In this document: positions 20,810-29,026 of the stretch, one piece after another | Layout of the letters: the number at the start of each line of letters is the position of its first letter | Numbering within the stretch: position 1 is the stretch's first letter | Assembly (NCBI RefSeq): GCF_003388735.1 | Contig: NZ_QUBQ01000004.1 | Location: 248,001-312,000 of the forward strand | Origin: Paenibacillus paeoniae | GTDB taxonomy: Bacteria > Bacillota > Bacilli > Paenibacillales > Paenibacillaceae | Length of the DNA: 64,000 nt | Direction of reading: 5' to 3' | Position numbers and translations under genes: made by a program | Notes under the pieces: generated by a model | Seen by the model: the letters and a program-made list of their open reading frames with translations, nothing else | What the model was told of the DNA's origin: nothing | Databases searched by the model: none

Positions 20810-20895
20810 TTACATCGTAACCAGAATATACAATACTTGCTCGAACATTCCCTTGCTTCGCAACAAGTAGATGTATCCAAAGGAGGTGAAACGAA

Positions 20896-21030
20896 ATGGC
20901 TTGTTCCGATTGCATTCGCGAATTCTCTTCCTGCTCTTCTATTGAATGTACAAATGGCAAGAAAATGAAATACTTGGTTTGCGCACAAAGTGGAAGCACT
21001 TGCACAACCCCCGAGGGCTGCCTTTGTTAA
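20896..21030 (+). CDS. leaderless 8-cysteine small peptide, copy 2
   Basis: 44 aa, same length and cysteine positions (3, 6, 13, 18, 29, 36, 42, 44) as copy 1, differing at residues 15, 16, 23, 24, 25, 27 and 43. AAAGGAGGTGA lies upstream of the ATG. This copy is the one directly attached to the downstream operon: the hairpin after it lacks a T-run, so read-through into the redoxin, exporter and MauE-like genes is likely. That arrangement would give much peptide and little machinery (inference). Confidence 0.85.
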   Translation: MACSDCIREFSSCSSIECTNGKKMKYLVCAQSGSTCTTPEGCLC

Positions 21031-21060
21031 CATCTAGGCGTTTTAGCATAGCATGATTAC

Positions 21061-21115
21061 ATATGCGGATTACCGATGCTCTCTTTTATGAAAGCGTATT
21101 CGGTAATCCGCATAT
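21061..21115 (+). ncRNA. conserved hairpin between peptide gene 2 and the operon
   Basis: A perfect 16 bp stem (21061-21076 with 21100-21115) around a 23 nt loop containing TTTTATGAAAGCGTAT. No T-run follows, so it is more likely a partial terminator, an RNA stabiliser or a processing site than a full stop. The stem sequence is unrelated to that of copy 1 but the loop is related. Confidence 0.65.
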
Positions 21116-21177
21116 CAGCATTCATAAGCTAGTATCCACCTATCTCATAGAGAACATGCCATAAAGGAGCCATTATC

Positions 21178-21600
21178 ATGCGACAGCACATTCAGATCGG
21201 AGATTACTTTCCCGATGTACATATATCCCCCGAAATCAACTTATTTAGCCTCATTCAAGACTACTTGCTCATGGTGATGGTAAGTACCGATTGCGCCTTA
21301 TGTCTACCCGCTTTTGACGAAATCGAACGATTTGCCGTAGAGAATCCTCACTACCGGTTAATCGTCCTAATAGATACTTCCGAAGATAAATTCGCGCTGG
21401 CGAAACAAGCCTTCTCCTCCCATATCCAAAGCTATCGCATTGAAGCCCGTCTGGATATGGAATTTCAAGGCTACGGCTTTCCGTGGGCATATGGCATCAA
21501 TTCGGAGGGACAACTGATTACGCACTATAGTTGCAGCGAGCCTGGTCATTTGGACATTATTGCCGCACCCTTCCAATTGTTTCATCCTGTTGCCGGATGA
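21178..21600 (+). CDS. thioredoxin-fold redoxin 1 of the peptide operon
   Basis: 140 aa. The N-terminal part begins IGDYFPDVHIS, as in peroxiredoxin/TlpA-type proteins, followed by MVSTDCALCLPAFDEI with a C-A-L-C active-site-like motif near residue 40, and a thioredoxin-like remainder ending with a proline-containing GFPWAYGIN segment. There is no signal peptide, so it appears cytoplasmic or membrane-peripheral. It probably oxidises, reduces or isomerises cysteines, plausibly of the peptides. ATG has AAGGAG upstream. Its stop overlaps the exporter's start (ATGA), indicating translational coupling. A fragment of a second copy of this gene survives at 36401-36456. Confidence 0.8.
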   Translation: MRQHIQIGDYFPDVHISPEINLFSLIQDYLLMVMVSTDCALCLPAFDEIERFAVENPHYRLIVLIDTSEDKFALAKQAFSSHIQSYRIEARLDMEFQGYGFPWAYGINSEGQLITHYSCSEPGHLDIIAAPFQLFHPVAG

Positions 21601-23378
21601 CGACTTCTCTTCGTTGGTTCCGAATCATGATGCAAGGCTCGCTTGTAAGCATTAGTGTTGTTATTCTGCTGCTAGCGATTCAACCGGGCGTAGGCTGGCT
21701 GACCTTTCATTTGAACAAACAGCTATTCGATCAAATGGCGGGCCATGCCATCTGGAAGGAGCTTGCCATCATTGCGGCGTTGCTGGCCGGATTGAAGCTT
21801 CTGGAGCTTATATTGACCGAAGGCTCTCGGCTGGTGCAGGCGCAATTATCCCTTCGCATCCATAATCGGCTAGAGCATCATCTGTACAGCTCCATCCAGC
21901 CGTCATCGATTACACAGCTTGAGACTCCTGCATTCAATCATGACATGACTACCCTTAAGAACAGCCTGAATCAGATTGAACAGTCCATATCATCTATCAT
22001 CGGATTAGTCCAACAGGTACTGATACTTGGCGTCTATGGTTACATTATTTTCACCTATAGCTGGCTTACGGCGCTTATTCTGTTGTTGTTCTCCTTGCCG
22101 CTCTTTTGGGTGGAGCTGCTTAGCGCCCTCCGGCTGGAGAAGTACTTCCACAAAGTCGCTCAGCAACAAATTGAATCCATGCTGGCATCCGATCTCATTC
22201 TGAAGCCGCAAGCACTTAAGGAAACCATGATCTTCGGCAGTCAGCGCTACCTGCTTCAGCGATGGTCGGAAGCAGCCGAAGCGGTCATTCGCAAGACGTT
22301 CACCTTGAAGCTGGGAGAATTCAATCTGCGCAGCGTTGCCATTATCTTTCAGCCAATAGGCTTCTTGCTAGCCCAGTTAATCTTCTTCAACAAGCTGGTC
22401 GGCAATACGATTACGTTGGGCGATTATGCCGCATTGTCAGCGGCCGCTTTGACCGTCTTCTCCAGTATGACGCAAATCGCCGGCAACTCCCGGATTTTCA
22501 ACCAAATTCCGATTGCGACTCGAAACTTTAAGACATTTTTAGCGAAATATATTCAATCTCCCGAGCAGTCGTATGCGGCTCAGCCCGCTTCCGTACAGCA
22601 TATAAGGCTGAACCGCCTAACCTTTGCCTATCCGAATGCAGCCGCGTCTGCCTTGTCGGACATTAGTCTGGACTTGAACGATCAGGATGTCGTCGCCATT
22701 GTCGGCGAGAACGGATCAGGGAAATCCACGCTGGCCAAAGTAGTGCTCGGTCTCCATGAGGTCGAACCGGACATGTTGTATATTCATAACCATGACATCA
22801 ACGATATCGAACGCCAGTCCTGGTTCAAGCAAGTGTCGGTGGTCAATCAGGATTATATGAAGTATTCCTTCTCTGTCTATGAGAATATTGCACTCCATCA
22901 TCCCAATGAAGAGGTTCAACATAAAGTCAGAGGACTTATCCAAGCCTATCCGATGCTTGTTCCTGCGGAGCTTCATGACGAGCTCGACACAGTACTTGGA
23001 AACAGCCTGCAGGGCGGACGCCAACTATCCGGCGGCCAGTGGCAACGAATTGCCATTGCTAGAGCGCTCTATAAGGACTCTCCTTACTTGCTGCTGGACG
23101 AGGCGACCTCTGAGCTTGATCCCATCACAGAGCTGGATTTGGTCAATCGCATTATAACGGATCGTGCAGGGAAGACGACGGTGCTTGTCACGCATAACCT
23201 CTCGGTCGCTTCCATGGCCAAACAAATTATTGTCATGCATGAAGGTCGCATTATAGAGAAAGGAAGCCATCAGGAGCTGTTGCTTGGGAAAGGGATGTAC
23301 TTCGAAATGTGGAATAAAAGACATCAATACGAGGGAGAGCGTGTTCATGAGCAAAGTTACGTTTCGGGACTTGTTTGA
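21597..23378 (+). CDS. ABC transporter, fused permease and ATPase (peptide exporter candidate)
   Basis: 593 aa half-transporter: an ABC membrane domain of about six helices (residues 15-310) followed by the ATPase with Walker A GENGSGKSTL, signature LSGGQWQRIAIARA and Walker B YLLLDEATSELD. There is no N-terminal C39 peptidase domain, which fits peptides lacking a double-glycine leader. Subfamily resembles ABC-type bacteriocin/lantibiotic exporters and MsbA/LmrA-like proteins. I chose the ATG at 21597 because it overlaps the upstream stop (ATGA); the longer frame from 21531 runs inside the redoxin gene. Likely exports the 8-cysteine peptides (inference from context). Confidence 0.88.
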   Translation: MTTSLRWFRIMMQGSLVSISVVILLLAIQPGVGWLTFHLNKQLFDQMAGHAIWKELAIIAALLAGLKLLELILTEGSRLVQAQLSLRIHNRLEHHLYSSIQPSSITQLETPAFNHDMTTLKNSLNQIEQSISSIIGLVQQVLILGVYGYIIFTYSWLTALILLLFSLPLFWVELLSALRLEKYFHKVAQQQIESMLASDLILKPQALKETMIFGSQRYLLQRWSEAAEAVIRKTFTLKLGEFNLRSVAIIFQPIGFLLAQLIFFNKLVGNTITLGDYAALSAAALTVFSSMTQIAGNSRIFNQIPIATRNFKTFLAKYIQSPEQSYAAQPASVQHIRLNRLTFAYPNAAASALSDISLDLNDQDVVAIVGENGSGKSTLAKVVLGLHEVEPDMLYIHNHDINDIERQSWFKQVSVVNQDYMKYSFSVYENIALHHPNEEVQHKVRGLIQAYPMLVPAELHDELDTVLGNSLQGGRQLSGGQWQRIAIARALYKDSPYLLLDEATSELDPITELDLVNRIITDRAGKTTVLVTHNLSVASMAKQIIVMHEGRIIEKGSHQELLLGKGMYFEMWNKRHQYEGERVHEQSYVSGLV

Positions 23379-23814
23379 CGCAGAGCTGCTGCAGAAAGAG
23401 GCAGAGGAGAAGGGGAGTTCGCAGCCAGCTATAAGGGGCGACCTGTTTCTGAGAGAGCCGCTTCCGATCGATGTGGAATCACTTGATTCCGCCATTGTAT
23501 GCTTCGTATCGCTTAGCTGCGCTAGCTGCATCGATCTGTTGCCTGAGCTGAATACATTCGCTGATAGCTACGAGGGCACCTTCATCCTGGTAAGCAGCGG
23601 CACAGAGGAAGAGAACAACGATCTGATTCAGCACTTTCAATTCTCCTTCCCTGTTCTAACGATGTCGAAGGAGGAGCGCCTGCAGAAATACGCTTCCAGC
23701 ACGACTCCGTATGCCTATTTCTTAGAGGATGGCTACATTATCAATACGGCCGTAGTGGATAGCACGGGAGAGCTTAACGAACTCATCGGTCGGGTCGAGA
23801 AAAATGAAGCATAG
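23347..23814 (+). CDS. thioredoxin-fold redoxin 2 of the peptide operon
   Basis: 155 aa. A thioredoxin-like fold with CFVSLSCASCIDLLPEL giving a C-A-S-C motif, and a cis-proline-type segment (SSTTPYAYFLEDG) later in the chain. Proteins of this type often accompany MauE-like genes, here directly downstream. ATG 23347 has GAGGGAG 9-10 nt upstream and overlaps the exporter end by 32 nt, showing tight coupling. Together with redoxin 1 it gives the operon two separate thiol-disulfide proteins. Confidence 0.8.
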   Translation: MSKVTFRDLFDAELLQKEAEEKGSSQPAIRGDLFLREPLPIDVESLDSAIVCFVSLSCASCIDLLPELNTFADSYEGTFILVSSGTEEENNDLIQHFQFSFPVLTMSKEERLQKYASSTTPYAYFLEDGYIINTAVVDSTGELNELIGRVEKNEA

Positions 23815-23822
23815 GTGATGCT

Positions 23823-24353
23823 ATGAATATAATGGCTTTTCTGATCGATACGCTGCTGGCCGCGATGTTTTTCCTTGCTGCATTCTCCAAGCTGGGCTCA
23901 TCGTTTGCCGATTTCCGCCTGTCCATTGCTTCCTATCGCGTGCTGCCCAAGCAGCTCCTGACCTTTGCCGCTGGCAGTGTATTATTTATGGAGCTTGCTT
24001 TATTTTTGCTATACGGCTCTGGATTGTGGTTCGTCTGGAAGGATAGTCTCGCCGTGCTGCTCTTTGCCGGATTCACCATAATGCTGCTTCGAAAAAGACG
24101 TATTCAGGAGAACGAGGATACCAGTTGTTCTTGCTTCGGACAAATAGAAGCGCTGAATAAGTACCCTGTCATACGTAACGTGATTCTTATGCTGCTGGCC
24201 GGCGGCCGGATGGCATTGCCCGAACGGGCCCCGCAGGACATGGATTCCGCTATGCTCGCGTTGGCAGGCATTACGGTCATTGTCAGCGGAACGATGCTGC
24301 TGGAGCTGTATTCGAGCCTGAAGCGGAGCAAGGAGATATCAATAGACCTATGA
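23823..24353 (+). CDS. MauE/DoxX-like membrane protein
   Basis: 176 aa with about four membrane helices. The N-terminus (LAAMFFLAAFSKLGSSFADFRLSI) and the central CSCFGQ motif after helix 3 match the MauE pattern. MauE in methylamine utilisation helps form disulfides in methylamine dehydrogenase, together with the thioredoxin-like MauD. Here the MauE-like protein follows a redoxin 8 bp upstream, so the pair is likely a membrane disulfide-forming unit for exported peptides. The stop overlaps the next start. Confidence 0.8.
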   Translation: MNIMAFLIDTLLAAMFFLAAFSKLGSSFADFRLSIASYRVLPKQLLTFAAGSVLFMELALFLLYGSGLWFVWKDSLAVLLFAGFTIMLLRKRRIQENEDTSCSCFGQIEALNKYPVIRNVILMLLAGGRMALPERAPQDMDSAMLALAGITVIVSGTMLLELYSSLKRSKEISIDL

Positions 24354-24823
24354 TACGATATGCAGCGATTCTATTATGCATCATAATGGCCGTAGTAGCC
24401 GTGCTTTTGTGGCATTACAAGAAGCGGTTAAGAGCTTCCGAGCAGTCCCTGCTGCACCGATTGCTGGCGTTACACGATATTCCGGTGCATGCACGTGTAA
24501 CCGTCATACGCATTGACTATTCTCATGCTGCTTTCAAATCGATTGACGAATGGCTGTCAACTCATGCTTCTCCCGCCAGTGGAACACTTATCATCTTACT
24601 GGATGCACCCGAATGGCTGTGCGGCATCAAGCGCAAAAGCTGGGGAAACCATGCAACCGTTCTTCATGCGCCGCAAAGCCATCCGGCCTGGAGTGCACTT
24701 ATTCAGCCCGGCTATACCGTCGCGGAGTGGAGCCATAGCCGCATGCGCCGCTTTACCGATCAACAGCTCTATTTGAACCACATTACGCCCCATTCCCCAC
24801 AAACCGATCAGGAGGTAATCTAA
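24350..24823 (+). CDS. small membrane-anchored protein of the peptide operon, unknown
   Basis: 157 aa. One N-terminal membrane helix (residues 4-22), then a soluble part with alternating beta/alpha character (VTVIRIDYSHAAF, GTLIILLDAPEWLCG) that may be a degenerate thioredoxin-like or redox-partner fold, but it has no CxxC. Not recognised. ATGA overlap with the MauE-like gene and position inside the operon tie it to the same process. Confidence 0.7.
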   Translation: MIRYAAILLCIIMAVVAVLLWHYKKRLRASEQSLLHRLLALHDIPVHARVTVIRIDYSHAAFKSIDEWLSTHASPASGTLIILLDAPEWLCGIKRKSWGNHATVLHAPQSHPAWSALIQPGYTVAEWSHSRMRRFTDQQLYLNHITPHSPQTDQEVI

Positions 24824-24825
24824 TC

Positions 24826-25221
24826 ATGACAGCCGCACTAGCAGGACAATTGGTCGTTGCAGACAAAATAGAGTTTGATTCAACCCTAAAGAATCATTCC
24901 ATCATTCATATTAAAAATCGCGTTGCCGTTCGCACTTATCCGGCCGTCGCCATTATACAAGTATGGATAAAACTATGGTTGAAGAACGATCAGCGCCAAT
25001 CGGTCACTCTATCCATGTATAATCCAAGCGGCACGATGCTCATTCACAACCGAATTGACCAGATCGTGAGCGTCCGGCCTCCCGGTATGCCGCCTGGCAT
25101 GGATATGCAGCGTGAAATTCGAGCCGTAGTCACACAGCCCGGCATCTATCCCTTCATTCTTCGTGATGCTGAGCAAAACGTAATTGCGGAATATCCACTA
25201 TATATATCAAAAGAGACCTGA
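24826..25221 (+). CDS. small soluble beta-rich protein of the peptide operon, unknown
   Basis: 131 aa, no signal peptide or membrane segment. Beta-sandwich-like (RTYPAVAIIQVWIKLWL, QSVTLSMYNPSGT, PGIYPFILRDAEQNVIAEYPLYI); it reminds me of DUF6941-type proteins, which is a loose impression. It is the last gene before the terminator. A peptide chaperone, an immunity protein or a regulator are open possibilities. Confidence 0.7.
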   Translation: MTAALAGQLVVADKIEFDSTLKNHSIIHIKNRVAVRTYPAVAIIQVWIKLWLKNDQRQSVTLSMYNPSGTMLIHNRIDQIVSVRPPGMPPGMDMQREIRAVVTQPGIYPFILRDAEQNVIAEYPLYISKET

Positions 25222-25240
25222 TGTGCATAGGACAAACCAA

Positions 25241-25287
25241 GGAATAGCTTTGCTTCTTCTCAACAGGAGCAAAGCCGTTCCTTTTTA
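25241..25287 (+). terminator. terminator of the peptide operon
   Basis: Stem of 14 bp with one mismatch pair set (25241-25254 with 25268-25281), then TTTTT. Marks the operon end. Confidence 0.85.
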
Positions 25288-25341
25288 TTAAGAGCATCAA
25301 AGAAAGTATTGCCAATGGTTGTAAAAGCAGGTTACAATAAA

Positions 25342-25354
25342 TGAACACTGTTAA
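25342..25354. promoter_or_regulatory. candidate TetR operator 1
   Basis: TGAACACTGTTAA, an imperfect copy of the palindrome TGAACACTGTTCA found again upstream of the next gene. Located 19 bp before the TetR start, consistent with autorepression. Confidence 0.65.
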
Positions 25355-25372
25355 TTAAATAGGATGGTGGTT

Positions 25373-26017
25373 ATGCCTAACACGTTTGACGATAAACCAA
25401 GCAATCCCCGCCCTGTTGTCCGGCGACGGCGCGGCGAGCAAAAGGAGCAGCTTCGGCGGCTCATTCTGCAAACCGCAAGCGAAATGTTTTTTGAGCTGGG
25501 CTACCATGAATTCTCCATGCGAAAGCTGGCTGCGCGAATCGGCTATTCAGTCGCTACCTTGTACTTGTACTTTCGTGATAAGGATGACTTGTTGTTCACT
25601 GTTGTCGATGATGCTTTCACTCTCTTCCGAAATCAACTGGCCGAAGCTGCTGACAAAAGCACGGATGCCTGGGAGCGGCTAAGCCATCTAGGCGAAGCCT
25701 ATGTCCGATTCGGACTGAGCAATCCCGCCTCTTATCGGTTGATGTTCATGTGGAGGACCGACTATCTGATTGAGTCGCGTGTAGGAGAAGATGGCCCTCG
25801 CGTGCAAGCCTTTCAGGTTCTGCTCGACTCCGTGCAAGATGCCATGGATCAGAAGGAATTAACGCAGGATGATGCCGCGTCCTATAGCGATGTCCTATGG
25901 GCCATGCTGCATGGAATCGTATCCTTAGCGATTCAAATGCCGATGTTCGATGAGAAACGTACGATGAAGCTGGTGACACAAGCGAAAACTATGATTTATA
26001 AGGCCTTGCATGCGTAG
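25373..26017 (+). CDS. TetR family transcriptional repressor
   Basis: 214 aa. An N-terminal helix-turn-helix (residues about 20-65: LILQTASEMFFELGYHEFSMRKLAARIGY in two halves, with YLYFRDKDDLL at its end) and an all-helical ligand domain resembling the WHG group. A palindrome lies just upstream and again before the downstream membrane protein gene, so it likely represses both. Start chosen at ATG 25373 behind AGGATGG; ATG 25364 is 9 nt earlier and has no ribosome site. Confidence 0.88.
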   Translation: MPNTFDDKPSNPRPVVRRRRGEQKEQLRRLILQTASEMFFELGYHEFSMRKLAARIGYSVATLYLYFRDKDDLLFTVVDDAFTLFRNQLAEAADKSTDAWERLSHLGEAYVRFGLSNPASYRLMFMWRTDYLIESRVGEDGPRVQAFQVLLDSVQDAMDQKELTQDDAASYSDVLWAMLHGIVSLAIQMPMFDEKRTMKLVTQAKTMIYKALHA

Positions 26018-26038
26018 GCCTTTTTTCAAGCCATCAAC

Positions 26039-26051
26039 TGAACACTGTTCA
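26039..26051. promoter_or_regulatory. candidate TetR operator 2
   Basis: Perfect 13 bp palindrome TGAACACTGTTCA, 30 bp before the membrane protein start. It matches operator 1 at 12 of 13 positions. Confidence 0.7.
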
Positions 26052-26080
26052 TTTAAAGGCAATCAGAGAGGAGCAAGGCT

Positions 26081-26542
26081 ATGACTTCACTTTATACCAG
26101 CATTCTTTTTGTTCATATTATTGCGGGGACGATATGCTTGCTGGCGGGGGCAATTGCCATGGGAGCCCGCAAGCGGAAGGGCGTCCACACACTTGTCGGA
26201 GAAACCTACCATGCCTTCTACTTGATCGTGTTTGTAACCTCTATTGCAATGGCGATCATGAAATGGTCGGAGCTGTATTATCTTTTTTTCATCGCCCTAT
26301 TCTCCTACGGGCAAGCGCTCTATGGGTATCTCGCACGCAAACGGAAGCGGGATAACTGGCTGCGTAAACATATAGTCGGTATGCTTGGATCGTATATCGG
26401 GGTGATAACGGCCATTCTTGTGACCAACGGTGAATCTATCACCCGACTTGCAGGAATTCCAACGCTCTTGCTTTGGTTCATCCCTACCCTGATCGGTACT
26501 CCGCTCATTATCCAGACGGTCAAGCGGTATATTCCAGTTTAA
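26081..26542 (+). CDS. four-helix membrane protein (DUF2306-like)
   Basis: 153 aa with about four hydrophobic segments and basic loops (GARKRKGVHTLVGETYHAFY). The histidine-containing HTLVGETYH stretch resembles DUF2306-type proteins of unknown function. Strong ribosome site GAGAGGAG. Probable target of the TetR repressor just upstream. Confidence 0.75.
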   Translation: MTSLYTSILFVHIIAGTICLLAGAIAMGARKRKGVHTLVGETYHAFYLIVFVTSIAMAIMKWSELYYLFFIALFSYGQALYGYLARKRKRDNWLRKHIVGMLGSYIGVITAILVTNGESITRLAGIPTLLLWFIPTLIGTPLIIQTVKRYIPV

Positions 26543-26559
26543 GCAAGCCTATAACTAGA

Positions 26560-26586
26560 CCGACCCGCCAGATGATGGCGGGTCGG
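26560..26586. terminator. bidirectional terminator-like hairpin
   Basis: A perfect 11 bp GC-rich stem (26560-26570 with 26576-26586) and a 5 nt loop between convergent genes. T-runs are weak on both sides. Confidence 0.6.
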
Positions 26587-26596
26587 ATCCTTATCG

Positions 26597-27079
26597 TCAG
26601 CTTTTTTGAAGAAGATCAATAAGCTGTGCATATTCCTTATATCGAATCTCCCACAAGCCCTCGCGTGATTCAATCGTCTTGCCCGCCAGCAGAGCTTCGA
26701 TCACATCCAGACATATATGCCAGCCTGCCAAATCCTTCGGAGTATGGTCGGTTAATTGGTTAATCGTTTCAATGAAGACCAACCGGCAGCCTGCCGATTC
26801 CGGGTACAGCTCGAATCGAACCTGATCCTCGCCCCACGTATACTCAAGTACAGATTGCTCCTTTAACTCCAGGATCGCCATCTCCTCGAACGTGTCGTCC
26901 CCCATATCGAACTTGATGACCCCGCCTTCTCGCAGATCATCAACATGCAACTCGGGAAACCACTCCTTAAGCTGATCGTTATCCGTAAGCGTCGCCCAAG
27001 CTTTCTCCACTGCATGCTTCAACTGGCGCTCGAAGCGCGCTATATACTTCCCTTGAGCTTGCCTTAAGACTGCTAGCAT
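26597..27079 (-). CDS. SRPBCC (AHSA1-like) domain protein
   Basis: 160 aa. The AHSA1/SRPBCC ligand-binding fold is suggested by RQLKHAVEKAWATLTDNDQLKEWFPE and by LEYTWGEDQVRFELYPESAGCRLVF. Function unknown; homologues bind hydrophobic ligands or stimulate Hsp90. Start chosen at ATG 27079 with GGAGG 5 nt upstream; the longer frame adds 12 basic residues without a better site. Confidence 0.82.
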   Translation of the reverse strand: MLAVLRQAQGKYIARFERQLKHAVEKAWATLTDNDQLKEWFPELHVDDLREGGVIKFDMGDDTFEEMAILELKEQSVLEYTWGEDQVRFELYPESAGCRLVFIETINQLTDHTPKDLAGWHICLDVIEALLAGKTIESREGLWEIRYKEYAQLIDLLQKS

Positions 27080-27153
27080 AGTTGACCTCCTCTCTGCTCT
27101 CCTTGCTTCTTTCACTTTACCATATCACTCGTAACTAATGTTTGATTAAGACC

Positions 27154-28839
27154 TTACGGTTCCATAGCTTCGATAGCATACAAGATCTCGACATCCGATC
27201 CCTCTACATACTTCTTAGCAAATGTTTCTTCATCTAATGGAATACGAATATCCGGTATTGCACCGCCTGCCCCCGTATCATCCCCATCTCCTTGAATAAC
27301 TCCGTCCACATCCAAGGCACGGCCATCCGCCGATTCCACCATATAACCCTCCGGCATTTTGACCATTATCGGACTTGAGGCTACACCGAAGGAGCCATTC
27401 GTGCCCGTAAAGCCAACGATTGTCACATTCGGCTGGCCCTTTAATAGGAGCGGAAGCCCTTCTCCTGAGCTCGCCGTCCGCCCATTTACCAGTATGGCAA
27501 TCTTTCCATGATATTGCGGCTTAGAGGGAATAGCCTTATAGTCCTCGCCTTTATTGATTTCAAACTTCCCGGTATGCCGGTTGTAGTAGCTTACATATGA
27601 ATATCGTGTAGCCTGGCTCACAAAATGCCCCGCCATCTTAACAACCAACGCATCCTCGCCGCCCGGGTTATCCCGCAGATCGATAATAAGCCCCTTCACT
27701 TGTTTCGCTATCATATCATTCAGCAAATGCTTGAGAATACCGGAAGGATCAGAAGCCGCCTTGTCAGGCAAAAAGCTTGTTATCTTGATATAACCGTATC
27801 CATTGTCTAGTATGCTGCCCTCAATTAGAGGCGTTTCCCTTGTTAGCTGCGGTTTTGTTCTTCTAAGCGTCTCATACTGATCGTCGTATGCCTTCAACCG
27901 AGCGGTCATTACCTCTCCGTCAGCTTCATGCTTATACACAACCGTCACTTCCTGCCCGATTGACGCCCTAACCATAAATCTTCCTTGGTTCACATTTTCG
28001 TTCTGATTCGTATTTGGGCTGTCGCTCCAACGGGTCAATCGGTAAGCCATCCCCGCATCTACGCCGTCCCAACTTATAATTTCCGTGCCTACCTTTATTC
28101 CTACCTTGTCGGCGGGGCTGTCCTTCAGCACAAGAGTAACGAGCACCCGCCCGTTATCCAACCGGATCGTGCTAATGCCAAAGCCGCCTCCCCCCTCTTT
28201 CTTATACACGGGGCTATCGTACACCTTATCATTCACAATTCGAATATGGCCGTCCCGCATCGTCGCCAAATAATCTCTCAGCGTTTTGTTGTACAAATCT
28301 TTATCCCGGGTCTTCTCTGCTTCCGCAAAAATCGGCTCATATTGATCCTTCAGCCGATCCCAATCGATTTTCTTCCAATCGCCAAAAGGGTATTCGACTG
28401 ATAAACGCTCATTTAATTGGACAAACGCATCGGAGTAGCCAAGACCGCTGAAGTCGCTACTAGGGTTATATCGCATCTCACCCCCGTATTGAACCGCAAA
28501 GGCTAGAACGAGTACGCCGAATAGGCTTAGTACGACTTTGACAGCCTTGAATCCTATTCGCTTCGGCGCCGCGATCAGCGGATTGACTTTGAAGACCCTC
28601 TTCACGGTGCTCAGAAATAAGATGATCGTCAAGAAATAGAAAACCAGAGCCAGCAGAGACGTATCCCCTGACCATAAGCTCGCAAGCATGATAATTACGC
28701 CTGCGCTCGGCACAAAATCAATCCAGCGAGCGCTCCTCCGAGTTACAGGTATCGCATACCATACCAATAGAAACAAATGAATCACGCCTAGTATCATCTC
28801 ATACACCGTCAGCCATTTTAATGAATCCATCATTATCAT
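27154..28839 (-). CDS. membrane-anchored S41 family peptidase with PDZ domain
   Basis: 561 aa. Four membrane helices at the N-terminus (about 1-130), then an extracytoplasmic helical part, a PDZ domain (FGISTIRLDNGRVLVTLVLKDSPADKVGI), and the S41 core with DLRDNPGG and the catalytic serine in GRTASSGEGLPL. C-terminal processing peptidases use a Ser/Lys dyad; the lysine is not certain here. Start ATG 28839 with GGAGG 6 nt upstream. It is followed by the SRPBCC gene in the same direction across 75 bp. Confidence 0.85.
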   Translation of the reverse strand: MIMMDSLKWLTVYEMILGVIHLFLLVWYAIPVTRRSARWIDFVPSAGVIIMLASLWSGDTSLLALVFYFLTIILFLSTVKRVFKVNPLIAAPKRIGFKAVKVVLSLFGVLVLAFAVQYGGEMRYNPSSDFSGLGYSDAFVQLNERLSVEYPFGDWKKIDWDRLKDQYEPIFAEAEKTRDKDLYNKTLRDYLATMRDGHIRIVNDKVYDSPVYKKEGGGGFGISTIRLDNGRVLVTLVLKDSPADKVGIKVGTEIISWDGVDAGMAYRLTRWSDSPNTNQNENVNQGRFMVRASIGQEVTVVYKHEADGEVMTARLKAYDDQYETLRRTKPQLTRETPLIEGSILDNGYGYIKITSFLPDKAASDPSGILKHLLNDMIAKQVKGLIIDLRDNPGGEDALVVKMAGHFVSQATRYSYVSYYNRHTGKFEINKGEDYKAIPSKPQYHGKIAILVNGRTASSGEGLPLLLKGQPNVTIVGFTGTNGSFGVASSPIMVKMPEGYMVESADGRALDVDGVIQGDGDDTGAGGAIPDIRIPLDEETFAKKYVEGSDVEILYAIEAMEP

Positions 28840-29026
28840 TCTTCCTCCATTCGCTATTGTGCAGCTGTGCATCATGAGCATAGGAGAGCAATATGAACGG
28901 AGCATGAACTGCCTTCAACCAAGATGCATCGGAATATAGACCAGGGTAGCTGTCTACCTATAAATTGCCACCGGAAGGTGTCCACCATACAAGCGGGATA
29001 TGTAGCTGAGGCAAATGGAACACGTC

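Noticed and set aside
21061..21115. Hairpin after peptide gene 2 as a complete terminator
   Set aside because: No T-run follows and an operon with coupled genes lies directly downstream without another clear promoter.
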